Shown here piece by piece: positions 43,601-55,023 of a DNA stretch of 64,000 nt. The DNA is taken from contig CADCSX010000011.1 of the NCBI GenBank assembly GCA_902805475.1, positions 1 through 64,000 on the forward strand, in the 5' to 3' direction. Position 1 is the stretch's first letter. Each line of letters opens with the position of its first letter. This DNA comes from Entonaema liquescens (taxonomy: Eukaryota > Ascomycota > Sordariomycetes > Xylariales > Xylariaceae). The notes beneath the pieces were generated by a model. It was not told where the DNA came from and searched no databases. It was given only the letters and a program-made list of their open reading frames with translations. Position numbers and translations under genes: made by a program.

Positions 43601-46289
43601 ACATGCCCTTTGATCTATGGGGTCTCATTTGAGACCCCTAACACATACATAGAACCCATCAACGCAATTTAGGGCTGCCTTAAAGGTACCTACCTAACCA
43701 GAATAGCAGCTACGAGTCCTACACTTACGCACATATCATTACGAATATCGACGTAGATCATCTCCTCACACTTAGTGTTGAAGAAATACCAAAAATAGAA
43801 TGCCTCGAAGGTTGGTACTAGAAGCCGCTTAAAAATAATATGACCTGATAGCCTAGAGACGCCAAATAAGATACTAAAGGAGTTAGGAGATGGCGTCCGC
43901 ACATCTACGTGGAGTTTAAATCATCGATGACTTCCCCGATTGGCTCTCGTTCGAGGTGCTAAAACGGGATACCCATCTAGTTCCCGCATCTGTCTAAAAA
44001 GCCCAGCCACGATGGGCGTTTGAGAAGTCATCAGCTATCAGATATATGCTTGTCTGTAGATTAAATCATGACTAGGTGGATAACAGCGAGTTTGATGAAG
44101 GAGCTGGCACATGCTATAAGATGCTTGGTTTGAATTTTATTCCTTCAATTGTCCCTTCATTCCACGCTTTGCACAGTTACATGTAACGAGACCTTCGCCG
44201 TAGTCGCCGAGTATACTGTGACTCCAAGATAATTACTATTAGCCGGGTCCTGAAACAGCAACTTTTATTCAGAGAACATCTAATGAGGCACGGATTTTCT
44301 CAGTAGCTTGGCATAATTCTCAACGGGCGGGATATATGATTGGCTACCTGGCTGCTTCTCTCCGTCAGGGTTCGGGAATAAAATACCATGAAGTTTGTAC
44401 CGGGGGTTCCATAATAGCGGCACTAGAACTTGATATAGAAGTATAGGGAAACCCAGGCTATTAAGAGACGCCGATCTTATATACAATAAGACTGTCTAGT
44501 ACCAGAACTATCGGTCTCGCAACCATCGGATGTGCAGAGGGATAGCCGGGGTTAATGCATGATAAGCGTATAGGATGACAGGTACGTAGTGATCGGCGAA
44601 GTCAAGCTTTAGAAGGCTGACATATACATTGGTATGGGGGCAAGGTGCACGGGTCTGCCTACGGTCATCAATTGGATCCGGGGCCGGAGATTTATCATGA
44701 TAGGGGATGTCGATATGACGTGGAGTTGATCCGATTGATTTAGGAGTGGGTATGGTATGTCGAACTACCCTTACTACTGTAAATAGCAAATAGAAAATTA
44801 GTACGTCAGGGTTTCACATTAACGACGACTTATAAAGGCCCACGATGACAAGTGGCAGTGGAGGGGAGGCGGGGATGGGGGAATAAGTAAATTAGATGAC
44901 AGCTCTCGGGGCTGAAGCGGGCTAATTGTAGTCATGTAGTTAATATTAAATGTAGAATAAATGGAGAGTCGTTCACATCTTCGGAGCGGGTCCGAAGACC
45001 GAGGGCGCTGTCCGTGTTTCCTTTTCCAACTTTTGACCGCAGGCCGTTGCTACTTCTAGTAAAAGCTGTCGAACATAGCACGAGGAGGAATGCATATTGA
45101 CAAGTGGACGTGTAACCTATATAGATACGGATGTCTTATTCAGATCCAGCTGCTGCGTGTATAACGCCTATCATGACCGATTGGTTCATATTTCTCCATC
45201 GTGGCTAAAAAGATCGACGGCCCCCACGGACCCACGCGAGCAAGTAGGACGAAAAGTAAATGATAACGAGTGGTATTGCACATCCCCTGGTCTGGATGTG
45301 ATTTAGATGTCTCTGATCTCACAGCCCTAAGCCCATACATAGCCCTACGTACCGTTGAAACTCGGACCCCTACCCATCTCGCATGCGGCCTGCGGCCTGC
45401 GCGATCAAATGCCGCAAATGATGTTCAAAGAGTGAGAAGAAATATATATATATATATAAAAGGAAAAGAGAAAAAAAAAAAAGGAAAGAAAACAAAACCA
45501 GCCTTCGCAATTGCCCAAATTCGACAGGAATACAATCCATCGTACACTACCCAGGTAATAGCAATGACACCGTTTTCTGCTCCCTGCCTTTTCCTTTCTC
45601 TTACCCATCTAGGAATGGGGCGTGTCTTCCGCGAGGAAGGATGCTGCTCGATCTAGTAAGTCTATTCTATAGTAACCAATGACGCCGGCCATCTACCCGG
45701 AGTTTGATCTAAAGGGAATGAAAAGGGAAAAAAAAATTGAAAAATGAAAAAGAGGAGCGCGAGGGGAAAGGGAAAGAAAAAGGAAAGAGAGGAAATCCGT
45801 CATAACAGTTGGATGACGAACCCCATGGCAATAAACGAAAGCGGATGGATGAAACGAGAATAACCATATGAAATGTAATGAAGCGTAAAAGAAAGATGGA
45901 ATCGTAGAATCGTGATTCTCAAGGTACCCGGTCTAGGGAACATCACCCTATGCCGTGCAACCTGCTACGATGCGCGTCAGCGTTGCACTAACTGCACGTT
46001 AATTGCATGTGTCAAAGAGGCCCTGTCAAGTTTATGAGCCGCTTGTTAGCCTGTCCGACGTACGTATAGGAACGCTCAGAGCCACAGTCTACTTAGGTTA
46101 CTTCTCAGAGAAATAGGTTTCGGGAAGACGGACCCCTTCACGGGGTGCATATATGTTGACATTTGAGAAGCATGTAGCACCTAGGCTCTTGAGGCTCATG
46201 AAGCGTGCTTATACAATCGCTATTATTGATGACGTCGGTCGAGAGTAAATGCCCGAAACTGCAGGTGGCGCTACCACCAGCGGCGAGTC
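40685..46289. other. 5.6-kb gene-poor region
   Basis: No frame here has recognisable similarity, including those at 43690-43902, 44280-44486, 44508-44789, 45097-45306 and 45270-45656. Composition is AT-leaning, though far from the RIP-eroded telomeric DNA. Minor structure: a 9-bp-arm hairpin at 43619-43638 and two purine tracts at 45429-45495 and 45710-45797. The left end is the promoter of the GH16 glucanase. Non-coding RNA genes cannot be excluded by eye. Confidence 0.5.
45429..45797 (+). repeat. Two poly-purine tracts
   Basis: At 45435-45495 an AT dinucleotide run (about 18 bp) passes into AAAAGGAAAAGAGAAAA-type sequence. At 45710-45797 nearly every base is A or G. They are separated by ordinary sequence. 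Such tracts can form triplexes or exclude nucleosomes; no function is shown. Confidence 0.5.
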
Positions 46290-47432
46290 TTAGTTGGTGA
46301 CTGTTAACTCTCTGAAGGTCCTTCCGAGTTGTCCTACGTCTGATGGACAGGAAAGGTTCAGGCTGTGTCTAATAATTCCAGTGCTGGCGCGTAGTGCCTG
46401 AACTGAAGGGTTTGGCTCGCCCTCTCTGTAGGAATGGAGCTGAGACATGTGGGGACCGGATACACTCTTTGGGACATATATGAGAGTATGCAGTCTGGTT
46501 TCATCTCGATCTGGATCATCTGTAAGCTTATTTTCGTGTTTTGCTTCCTGTATGTTCATGTTTTTACCTTTGCAGGGGGGATATGAAGTGCGTTTCGGTG
46601 TGTATAAGACATTGAACTTATAGCCTAGACAATTGTAGAACAATTTCAATAAAATCATATCGGTATCGCAGATTTCGGGGTCATGATCCCCTTGGTCCGC
46701 CTTGTCGCCTACGCTCTCTGCGGATCTGCGAGGGCTAGGCGGCGGCGTGGGCACGTCAGGCCGGGGGCCGACCGGTCCTGGTCTGATACGGTATGAACGG
46801 TTAGCCACTACTCGATAATCTTCGGTGAAAGGGGTTGCATTCCGTATAAATGTGTACTGCCACAGCCATGTTTCAAAGTGATCACATCTCGGGAGGGGGG
46901 AAGTATAGCAAAGGATTGTTGATACTGACCTGGGACCCGGAGTGGGTGGGCGAGGGGGATGGGGAAACGAGACCGGCTCGCGTGCGGCAAACCAAGCATT
47001 CATAACCCGAACGGCAATGGTAGATATATTTATTGCTACTCGAGTCTGCAGGCACTCCATCTCCCCTGAAGAATTTGGGCTGGGTGGTGGTGTGGGTACC
47101 GGCGGACGGGGAGGGATTGGGGGTGGCCGAGGTGGCCCTGGAGTTGGGGGACGTGGCGGATCTGGGAAGGATATCTTCTTGGGAACTTCCATAGAGTATG
47201 CTGTGGTGTCGATCTTGAAGCGGTGCAAGATATCTTTATCATTATTCTTTGACGATCGGTTAGACATCGGCCGTGGGCCAGGGGAAATCGATACAGCAAG
47301 GTGTGTCATCGTTGTAATTACCCTGCGGGTTTTGCAATATGGTCGTTCTTGATATCTATATCTTGAATATCTTGAATATCTTGAAGAGTTTAACTTGCTG
47401 TGATGGTGACGAGAATAATTCGACCCGGACAT
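46290..47432 (-). CDS. Proline-rich hypothetical protein with repeated module
   Basis: Not a recognised family. The frame is open for 380 codons, but a GT-AG intron at 46929-46783 (147 nt, GTCAGT...TATCAG, branch GCTAAC 15 nt upstream) fits better; it gives exons 47432-46930 and 46782-46290 and 331 aa. Without the intron the second proline block is interrupted by unrelated residues. With it, the two blocks align: SFPDPPRPPTPGP...PVPTPPPSPNSSGE and SFPHPPRPPTPGP...DVPTPPPSPRRSAE. An N-terminal segment SRYSRYSRYRY comes from a short ATCTTGAAT tandem repeat in the DNA. The C-terminal third lacks composition bias and may include non-coding sequence or a further intron. PxxP-rich blocks would suit SH3 or WW binding, which is speculation. 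Confidence 0.45.
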   Translation of the reverse strand: MSGSNYSRHHHSKLNSSRYSRYSRYRYQERPYCKTRRVITTMTHLAVSISPGPRPMSNRSSKNNDKDILHRFKIDTTAYSMEVPKKISFPDPPRPPTPGPPRPPPIPPRPPVPTPPPSPNSSGEMECLQTRVAINISTIAVRVMNAWFAAREPVSFPHPPRPPTPGPRSVSTILCYTSPLPRCDHFETWLWQYTFIRNATPFTEDYRVVANRSYRIRPGPVGPRPDVPTPPPSPRRSAESVGDKADQGDHDPEICDTDMILLKLFYNCLGYKFNVLYTPKRTSYPPCKGKNMNIQEAKHENKLTDDPDRDETRLHTLIYVPKSVSGPHMSQLHSYREGEPNPSVQALRASTGIIRHSLNLSCPSDVGQLGRTFRELTVTN

Positions 47433-48507
47433 GCTTCCAGGTGGCCAATTTATAGATCTCTCCTGACTTACAACAAACGTATTTCCTGGTAGAGGAGGAA
47501 TAGGGGCACGGCGAAAGGAAGCAAAGGATGTAGGCTAGATGACGGGTCGGGACGTACCGCAACGGATTTCCCATGATCCCACTACTCAATAGCCGTACCG
47601 AAAGAAGCTCTCGTGAACAGTCCTGTAAGAATAAAATAGGCTACCCTTCTTGCCATACCAAGGAGCAGACCGCCGTGTTACCATTTGGTGCCCTCCACCA
47701 TAAGCTTCATATACCCAGGGGCTCAATTTGCGACGTAGAGTGAGCCCTGCGCCTTCATAGTTTGCGGCTCACGACTAGGCATTCCTCAGATCATTTCTGA
47801 GTGTGAAGAAGAGAAGAAGCAAGTCATCACGACATATGTACTTTGGCATACATACCTTAAGTGCTCATTCGTGACCTGTGGAGTGATAGAGCGCAAAACA
47901 CGCCGCGACCTTCGCCATGTTCGCTCGGTGTATATTACTTGATGAGTTAGGCACACTAGTTTGGCGCAGATCCGACTGGATTTCGAAAGTTGTACACGGA
48001 TTAGGCGTCTCGTGGTCAAGCAAGTCAGCTAGAGCTCGCAATCGCTATATGGATATTAGATATAGTGTCACTCAGTTTTTTTTAACATGTAAGTAGTACA
48101 AATCAACATAGTAGTCTCCTTCACTGATCGTAGTGTACGCAGTGCTAAGGCAGAAAATGAGAATATTGGATTCTGCGGCGGAGACTTCAGCTGCAAACGA
48201 TTCTCATAAGGCTATCATTCTAACTTCTATGTAACTACTTAGGCGAAAACAAGGGGAAACAAGCGACGTATGAGGGTCATACATGGTAACACCGGCAGTC
48301 GACGATGCGGCTAATGGTAGCCTAGAAATGATCTCCTTTGGTGATTGGCTGCCCTACACGCCTTGAGCCTCATGTAACCGGGCAAGGCGTGAGAGTTGGT
48401 GGTTTCCTGGTAACACCATCACGCGAGATGACCCAGAGATGAGTGAGATACAGAATGGCTACCGCGACCGCGCCGTCCACCTGCCGGCCGATCGGACCCC
48501 GATTGGC
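47433..48507. other. Intergenic region, no gene seen
   Basis: Lies between the start of the proline-rich frame and the stop codon of the cupin gene. The small frame at 47786-48019 (minus) is not supported by similarity. Confidence 0.45.
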
Positions 48508-49527
48508 TTATTGAAGCCATTCGTCATTCAAGACAATAGTCTCTGCCTGCTCCCCGTGACCCGATTCCACGGTTGGCACACGGTTAGTCTCCGAAGCTGC
48601 GACCATGACGATGACACGGACCCATTCGTTGGTACGGTTCGATAGGCTATAGATTATTTGTCAAAACCCGTTCCCTTCTTCGTATGTATGCCGAAGCTCG
48701 CGGGATAATAGGGGGCCGAAAGGTTCGTCCTTCGGTATAACTTACGCATGCATTATTCCGCGCTGAAGTACGACATCACCTGGCTTGCACAGCGTTTCGA
48801 CAAGCTCGCCGTATGTACCACGCCCGTTGACCACGTCAAATGAGTCAGGAGGCGTGATCAGGCTTAGAGTTCCGCTCAGCACGACAAGATAATCAGTAGA
48901 TGTTGTACGGTGAACTACGCCCTCTGTATTGGGGGCAATGTCTAGGTAGTACATGTTGAGACCGCCTGGAACTAAAAGAAACGCGTCAGGTCAGCAGTTG
49001 CTATTTGTGGGAAATGTCAGAAGTGGAGTTCGACTCCTGATATCGTAGTTGATGACAGCTTCCGAAAATACCAGAATAGGAAGCTTCCGCTTGGAACAGG
49101 AAGAGAATGAAATAAAGGAGGATAAGGGGGATAGGAGATAAGGGGGGTAAGGGGGATACATACGCACAATTCCGAGTCCCGGCACGGGGTCTAATTCTAA
49201 ATTTCCGCTTGATTGTCTGTCAGCTCTCTTCTATCACTGGCAATGACAATGGTCTTCGCAGGATATGAACCAAACCGATTACATCGTCATAAAGAAAAGG
49301 GGGGCATGGAGCGAGACCTACTGTCCGTCATTGGAAGTTGGAAATTTCTTGCTAGATGCTACTCTAGCCCTTCTCAACTCTCCTCCCAAAATGGGTTCGA
49401 CCTCAAGCGTATCGACGAGGACTTCTACACCGGGCTCCGAGTGCGGCTTCGAGGAGTTGCCCCCTTGAAGAGGGAGGTTAGAAGCGGTGATGCGATTAGG
49501 GGCGGAAAACAGATGAGGCGACGACAT
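48508..49527 (-). CDS. Cupin-domain protein (four exons)
   Basis: Only one exon is easily seen, but four join with closed phases: 49527-49322, 49216-49164 (53 nt), 48971-48746 and 48646-48508, giving 207 aa. Introns are 105, 192 and 99 nt (donors GTAGGT, GTATGT, GTAAGT). The product is one beta-barrel cupin of the fungal type: FPTSNDG, then HRTTSTDYLVVLSGTLSL (cupin motif 1, with His and Tyr but a reduced metal set), PGDVVLQRGIMHA (motif 2, with the last His) and NRTNEWVRVIVMV. Family members of 180-210 aa often neighbour biosynthetic or degradation genes; the substrate is unknown. Intron 2 (49163-48972) holds a striking C-rich pyrimidine tract. Exon 2 is the least certain exon because it is short and unsupported beyond phase and sense. 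Confidence 0.78.
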
Positions 49528-50320
49528 TTTGAATATATATAAACAGGTCGAATCGTGTTCAGTTTTAGATCTGTCGTTTCGAGTACCTTTGTATAGATTG
49601 GATTGACTTGATTGACTTGATTGACTTGTTTAATTCTGTCGGGCTGGTCAATTAATAAAATTGGCATGTTGCCTTATATACACTCCCAAGACGTTGATTG
49701 TGTGGCTGGCTGGAGTGATTAGCGTGAGTTTGAAGTATAACAAATATGACAAATATAAGAAATTAATCAGCAATAAATGGTTCTAAATAGCTTACCGATC
49801 AAGCAACGTAGAGGATCCGCAAATATGAACCAGGTTTCGAAACCAGACTGGGGCTAAACGCCGATACTATCTTCAAAGAAGTGAAATTTGATGATAAATC
49901 ACTATGAACTGATACTAGTATCGATGATTAGGAAAAGGGTTATTTCCTAAGAATAAAAGACATCGGGATAACTTCTTAACGACATAGCCAGGGGGTAAAG
50001 TTGTTGGGACGATCTTATTATTATTATCAAGAATATACTACTTGAACGAGCTACATACCTACGTAGGAGGTACGTAATGCGCAATCATATCATGATCGTG
50101 GATTTTAGAAAAAAGATAGGAGCCTAGAAAAACCATAAGCAGCCGACTAGAGGTGACTCAATGGAGAATGAACAAACGTACTGCTGCCAAATTCGTGGCC
50201 AATCCCTGGATGGTCAATAACCTTTGGCCGCATATGAAGATCCCTCGCCATAATCTGGTATTCCCTACTCCCTGCCAAACGCCCAATAACACATCAAGTC
50301 AAAAGACAAAGTTCCCAAAC
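49528..50320. other. Intergenic region
   Basis: Carries the cupin promoter and the 3' flank of the SR-protein gene. ATTGACTTG is repeated three times at 49602-49628. Beyond that I see nothing. Confidence 0.45.
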
Positions 50321-51343
50321 TTAACGGTATGCCCTAGCACGGCTGCGAGAACGACTGCGACCCCGGAAGCTGTCATAACTGTGACTACGTCGTCTGTCAT
50401 TATCGTAGTCATTGTAGCTGTCTTTCCTTCCGCCTCGTCTTCTCGGGGAGATCGAGATCTGGATCCATAAGAACCTGAAGGGCTACGGTTGCGGCGAGTA
50501 GGCGGAGATCGGGATCTTGAGTATGATCGCGGTCGATACGTGTCGAAGTTATCACGACCAGAACGACCGAAACGGGGTGGTGACCGTGGCGGTCTTCCTC
50601 CGCCGAACCCGGCCCCTCTTCCGCCGCCGGTTCTAGCAGAGCCTCTAGGGCCGGGCGCAGGCAGTCGAGGGTCGATATTGGCGCCGCGGCTCGCAGTCGG
50701 GGGAGAAGGGGAGAATTTACGTCGGGGCAGAACGATGGAAACATTGATTACGGTTCCGTCGAGGACAGCTTCGTGCATGTGGGCAATAGCAGCCTCAGCA
50801 TCGGCCTCGTGAACGTAGAGGATGTAAGCAGTGCCGCGATTGGTGTTATCTAAAGAAGGTTAGCCATGCAAACTCGCTGCAATGGAGTTGACGCACACGA
50901 AATTGCTTACATTTTCGGTTCATAGGCATATCCAGATCTCTGATAGGGCCATACTGACCGAAGATCTCATGCAAGTGATCCTCGTTGATAGTCTTTGTCA
51001 ATTTCTCAACGACAATCTAAATGCGGGATTAGAATTAGCATGGCGGTTCATAGCAAGCTTGGTATTAAATCATGTAATGAGGTCGGCGTGTTAAGATATA
51101 TAGAAGGAATTGACTGACCTTAGTACTGCCTCGAAGCGGACTCTCACTTCTGCCCCGGTCATCGCGGTCACGACTTAAGCTTTTACTTTCGCTGCGAAGC
51201 CTCCCATTGCGACGAGGAGCAGGAGATGGCGATCTCGTAGGGGACCGACGTCGTCGAACTGGAGAAGGCGATCGTGTATAGCGCGACTTGGGAGTAGGGG
51301 AACGCGAGTCGTAGCGATCTCGAGAAGGGGATCGGTAATCCAT
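50321..51343 (-). CDS. RNPS1-like SR/RRM protein (frameshifted as written)
   Basis: Three exons, 51343-51119, 51016-50911 and 50849-50321, with GT-AG introns of 102 and 61 nt. Residues 1-75 are an RS-rich arm (YDSRSPTPKSRYTRSPSP). Residues about 76-150 form one RRM, opening IVVEKLTKTINEDHLHEIFG and with the RNP1-like strand GTAYILYVHEAD. A Gly/Arg-rich linker and a second RS arm follow. This layout is that of RNPS1, an exon-junction and splicing cofactor in the nucleus. The exon sum is one base short. At 50445-50448 a GGGG run (CCCC in the coding strand) breaks the frame; one more base restores PPRRRGGRKDSY and the SFRGRSRSRSRARAYR end, with a stop at 50321. As written, the frame runs instead into non-RS sequence to 50299. 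Full length with the correction is 286 aa. Confidence 0.87.
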
Positions 51344-51961
51344 ATCGAAACGTAATACTTGATACAGATAGAGAGGTTACCGGTCAACTAAAAACTGAGC
51401 GAGTGCCTCAGAATAAATGGCGAACGTTCAATCAGAAAATGATTACAAGGCTGCGAAGGTGGAAGCTAACAAAATTAAGAGCTGAAGCTTTCGACAAACC
51501 TTGTTGCTATTGTAGGCTGGAAAAAGTAAAGGTGGGTGGGGGTTGCGTTAAATATCGCCTTACCTATTTGTACCTATTGTACCTACCTAGCGTGTACCAA
51601 GGTACTTAACCTTAGAGGTACCTTCCTGCCTCAGGCGGTCTAAATCGAAACAACTACCTAAAACTGCCCATACCTACATAGGTACCTACCTATGTATGTA
51701 GGTACCTTCCTATTGTTTAAAATAAAATCAAACAAAGTCAATAGATATACATGTATCTTATATGAACCTCACCGTCCCTACCTACCTACATGTACCTATT
51801 ATATGTCACTATTCATTTCGTACCGAAAAGATTGTACTTATATACTCGATAGATTCAAAATGCTTTATTTGTAACTAGGTACCCAGGTATATTTACAACA
51901 TTCTCTTCTTTCCTATATCGAACCAAAATGTTCTTCTTTCGGATGGTAGATATGAGATACT
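51344..51961. other. Intergenic region with TAGGTACCTA microrepeats
   Basis: 618 bp between the SR-protein start and the transporter stop. It carries dense TACCTACCTA/TAGGTACCT repeats at 51580-51610 and 51665-51712, and again near 51778-51800. No gene. Confidence 0.5.
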
Positions 51962-53745
51962 CTAATACTCGTATCTAAAATTAGGATTCTCCCTATCCGT
52001 CAAGTCTTCAAAAGCATGAGCAAGTCTCTCGTCGCGAGCCTCACCGACGCCAGCCGCAGCTAACTCATCACGTTTCTTGTTCTGCCTCGACAGATAGAAG
52101 CGGAAGTACAAGAGTATGACAACAAGAAGGGCATAGCAACCAAGATGAGTCGCAAATGCTGTATGGTACTTTGGTGCTTCGCGTGAAAGGAACACCTGGG
52201 GACCGATGGCGTTACCCGCTGACCAGAAGATGAAATTCGTGGCTACCACGATACTCTTCTTCGTCTGGCCTCCGACGTTGCGGGACATCATGGAGAGGCC
52301 CAAAGTTTGCGCAGCCCAGAAAGAAAGCGTGATATAGTACGCGATGAGCAGTCCCACGTGTTGCGAGAAGGTCTCGTTGGGTACAGTCATAAGCAAGATA
52401 GTACCAACGAACGATCTAGATGTATCGTGTTAGCTGTAGCTGTATCGCACTTATTAAAATAGGAGCCATGCTACTTACGGAACAACGAAGCCTAGCATAG
52501 TCAAGATGTTCTGGTTAAACTTTTTCACCAACCAAACTGAGCCCAAGAGCACAATGATGATATAGAAACCGAGGACCATAGCCAGAAGTTGAGTCTGAAG
52601 GTTACTGAAACCAAGACTTCCGGAGATAATCAAGTTGGCAAAAGCACCAAGGCCACTAGTCGGCAGAGTTGTGGTAAACTGAATTCCGGCGTAGCACCAT
52701 GTCTGGGGGTCAGTCAGCGCGTCCCAGACTTGTTCCTTTTTGAAGACTCGGTTTTGTAGGCCTGTCTGGTTGTCTCGAACTCGTTCAACCATCAGATGCT
52801 TATCCTCTTCACTAAAGCACTTAGCACGCATGGGCGAATCAGGCATCCACCAGAGGACAAAAACGCCAAAGACGGCGGAGATGATGCCGTAAGCCATGAA
52901 AAGCCACTGCCACGACTTGAGGGGTCCGTCCGTGATCAGAGTAAAGCAATAAGCGAGAAGACCGCCGACAATCTGCTGCGCGCCGTTCATCATGTACCAG
53001 TAGGTGACTCTCGAGGCTTGCTCTTCACGTCTATACCACATAGCCGAGAGGATCACAAAAGCAGGCTGGCAAGCCGACTCGAAAAGCCCCAGGAGCGTAC
53101 GAACGATTACCAACCCGACAAAATTCTTGCACGCAGCATGGCAGGCTAAAACAGTGCCCCATGCGATGATAGAAAAGCTGAGGTACTTGGCGACAGGAAC
53201 TCGAGCGATGATATAGTTCTGAAATAATCTCATCGTCAGCACATCTTTCTAACTAATTCAACTGATTCCTCCAGCTAATTCAGGTCCGGGGTAACAATAG
53301 CGGGTCTTACCTGCGGGTACTCGACGACGAGAATGGTTATGTAGATACACGTAGTCAACCAAGAAAAGTCCTGGCTAACTTTGCCATCCGGGGTAAGTAG
53401 ACCGGTGTCCCCCGGTAGGCCCATGATCGAAGAGAAGGATAACGTCCCTTTGTCGATAGCTTGGAGGAAATACGTTGTAATCATTACGACCAGAATTCTC
53501 CTATCGATCAATTTCCGTAGCCTTATGTTTTCTTCGGGCGATATTTCGATCCGGACGGCTGACGAATACTTGGCAACTTCTTTATCGACCTTGCCGTAGT
53601 CGGGGTGAGCACCCTTGCCCTCGATGTCATCCGGGGCAGACTGTGCCCTCTCCACCTCTGCCATTGAATACCTTTTCGCGGCATCATCTTGGTGAGGTGT
53701 CATGGGTTGGACCATGTCGGGATCGGGAACCTCCATGGACGACAT
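51962..53745 (-). CDS. MFS transporter, anion:cation symporter (Dal5/allantoate permease) family
   Basis: Three exons, 53745-53311, 53218-52479 and 52415-51962, with introns of 92 and 63 nt; 542 aa. The start is the ATG beginning MSSMEVPDPDM; codons further upstream reach only GTG. A cytosolic N-terminal region of about 95 residues leads to twelve helices. Hallmarks: DKGTLSFSSIMG in helix 1, LLGLFESACQPAFVILSAMWYRREEQASR around helix 4 (the Dal5 signature), a central loop ending VWDALTDPQTWCYAGIQF, and NVGGQTKKSIVVATNFIFWSAGNAIGPQVF near helix 10. These carry organic anions such as allantoate, nicotinate or pantothenate; bacterial relatives take hexuronates. It is divergent from the GH105 gene, which makes an oligogalacturonide-type substrate possible, though this is inference. 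Confidence 0.92.
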
Positions 53746-55023
53746 CCTTATCCAATGCGTCTGGGATGCTGCTCTCCGTGGTTGTGTTGTTTGGGAAGCC
53801 ACAGCGGTTGCGGAGATGCACCGAGCGTGAATGTCTACCTAGGAGGATAGGGAATGGGAAATGGAACAAGAGTTCTGGTTGAGAGGACGAGGGCAATTTT
53901 ATTCACGTCTCGCGCCATTAAACCCCGACAATATCGAGCACATAAATGCGCAGGCCTATCTTGTATTGGCGCCGTGACATCGGGAGCGAGCTATCCAACA
54001 CGGGGTCGATGACCGACCATTTTATGAACTCTCATTTGTCTGCATACGTTAAACCTGGACTGGGAGCCACCTCGCCGGATTGACACTAATGACGGGGGGT
54101 ATAGTGCAGGTCCAATACCATTTAGCGAATCAATTTGGGAAAATACGAGTCGACTATATTCAGCGAGGTAATAGTGCCCCATTTAGTGCTAAGCTATTCG
54201 AAATAGGATCTGGGCAAAACTGGGACAGTCTGGGGCATCCTGGGGATCAGCCGGGGCTGGTTCCCCAAAATCCGGGGGATGGGGATAAAACCCCAAAGTC
54301 AACAAATCTGGAGTCCCTCCGAACTGTAGACTGACTCGAAAGCAGACAACCCTGCCGCTCTAAACGGAGCTCCAACTTTTTCGGGAGAGATGAGACTGCG
54401 GCCACCGGGGGTCTTTCCCCTCAGCAAGTTAGCTTCGGTGGTAGCTAAACCGAAAGAATTGCCGCCGTTCAGAAGGATCGGGGTCAAATTCCCCATTGAA
54501 GATCAGCTTTGCAGCTGCGTACTCCAAGAAGCGTGCTTCTTCGGTTTAGAAGATTCCCGTACTCCTTTTCGTTTATTATCTCATAAGCAGTGCTGTGGCA
54601 GTAGGGTGGTTCATTTCCTTCCAGGGCCTTAACTCATCTTGGGGGTTGGCATAGAATGGTGTGGATATCATAACGAGGTGATGTCCCGACAACTGGAGAC
54701 AATTAAGGCGCTACGAGGTAATGTGGAGTAAACCAAAAGGTGCACCACTCTTGACTCCTCACGAAAAGAATACTTGAATATCCCATATGTCTCGTTCTTG
54801 ACGGGCATCCGGCACCATCTGGTAGTAAAGTATAGAGATTTCTTCTATTACTTGCTTATTGTACGATACCAAGCAGAGAAAGAAAGGAGGGAATTAAGAG
54901 TGTCATTGCCTGTTAACTCAAAAATACCTAATTCATCGTCGTAGTTTAGACATCATCTTCCCTATCACCCCCCCAGACTTCGCACATTTTAGCAGGTTAG
55001 AAAAAAAATTCATCTTGCCCAAG
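53746..55023. other. Divergent intergenic region
   Basis: 1.28 kb between the transporter (-) and GH105 (+) starts, serving both promoters. GGGGAT/GGGGCA repeats occur at 54231-54292. Short frames here are not convincing. Confidence 0.45.

Noticed and set aside
43619..43638. Perfect hairpin GGGGTCTCA-TT-TGAGACCCC
   Set aside because: A single 9-bp stem with no T-run and no adjacent gene; eukaryotic genes do not use such terminators, and one occurrence is compatible with chance.
45270..45656. 128-codon frame with a poly-lysine segment
   Set aside because: The lysines are simply the translation of the purine tract; the rest shows no similarity.
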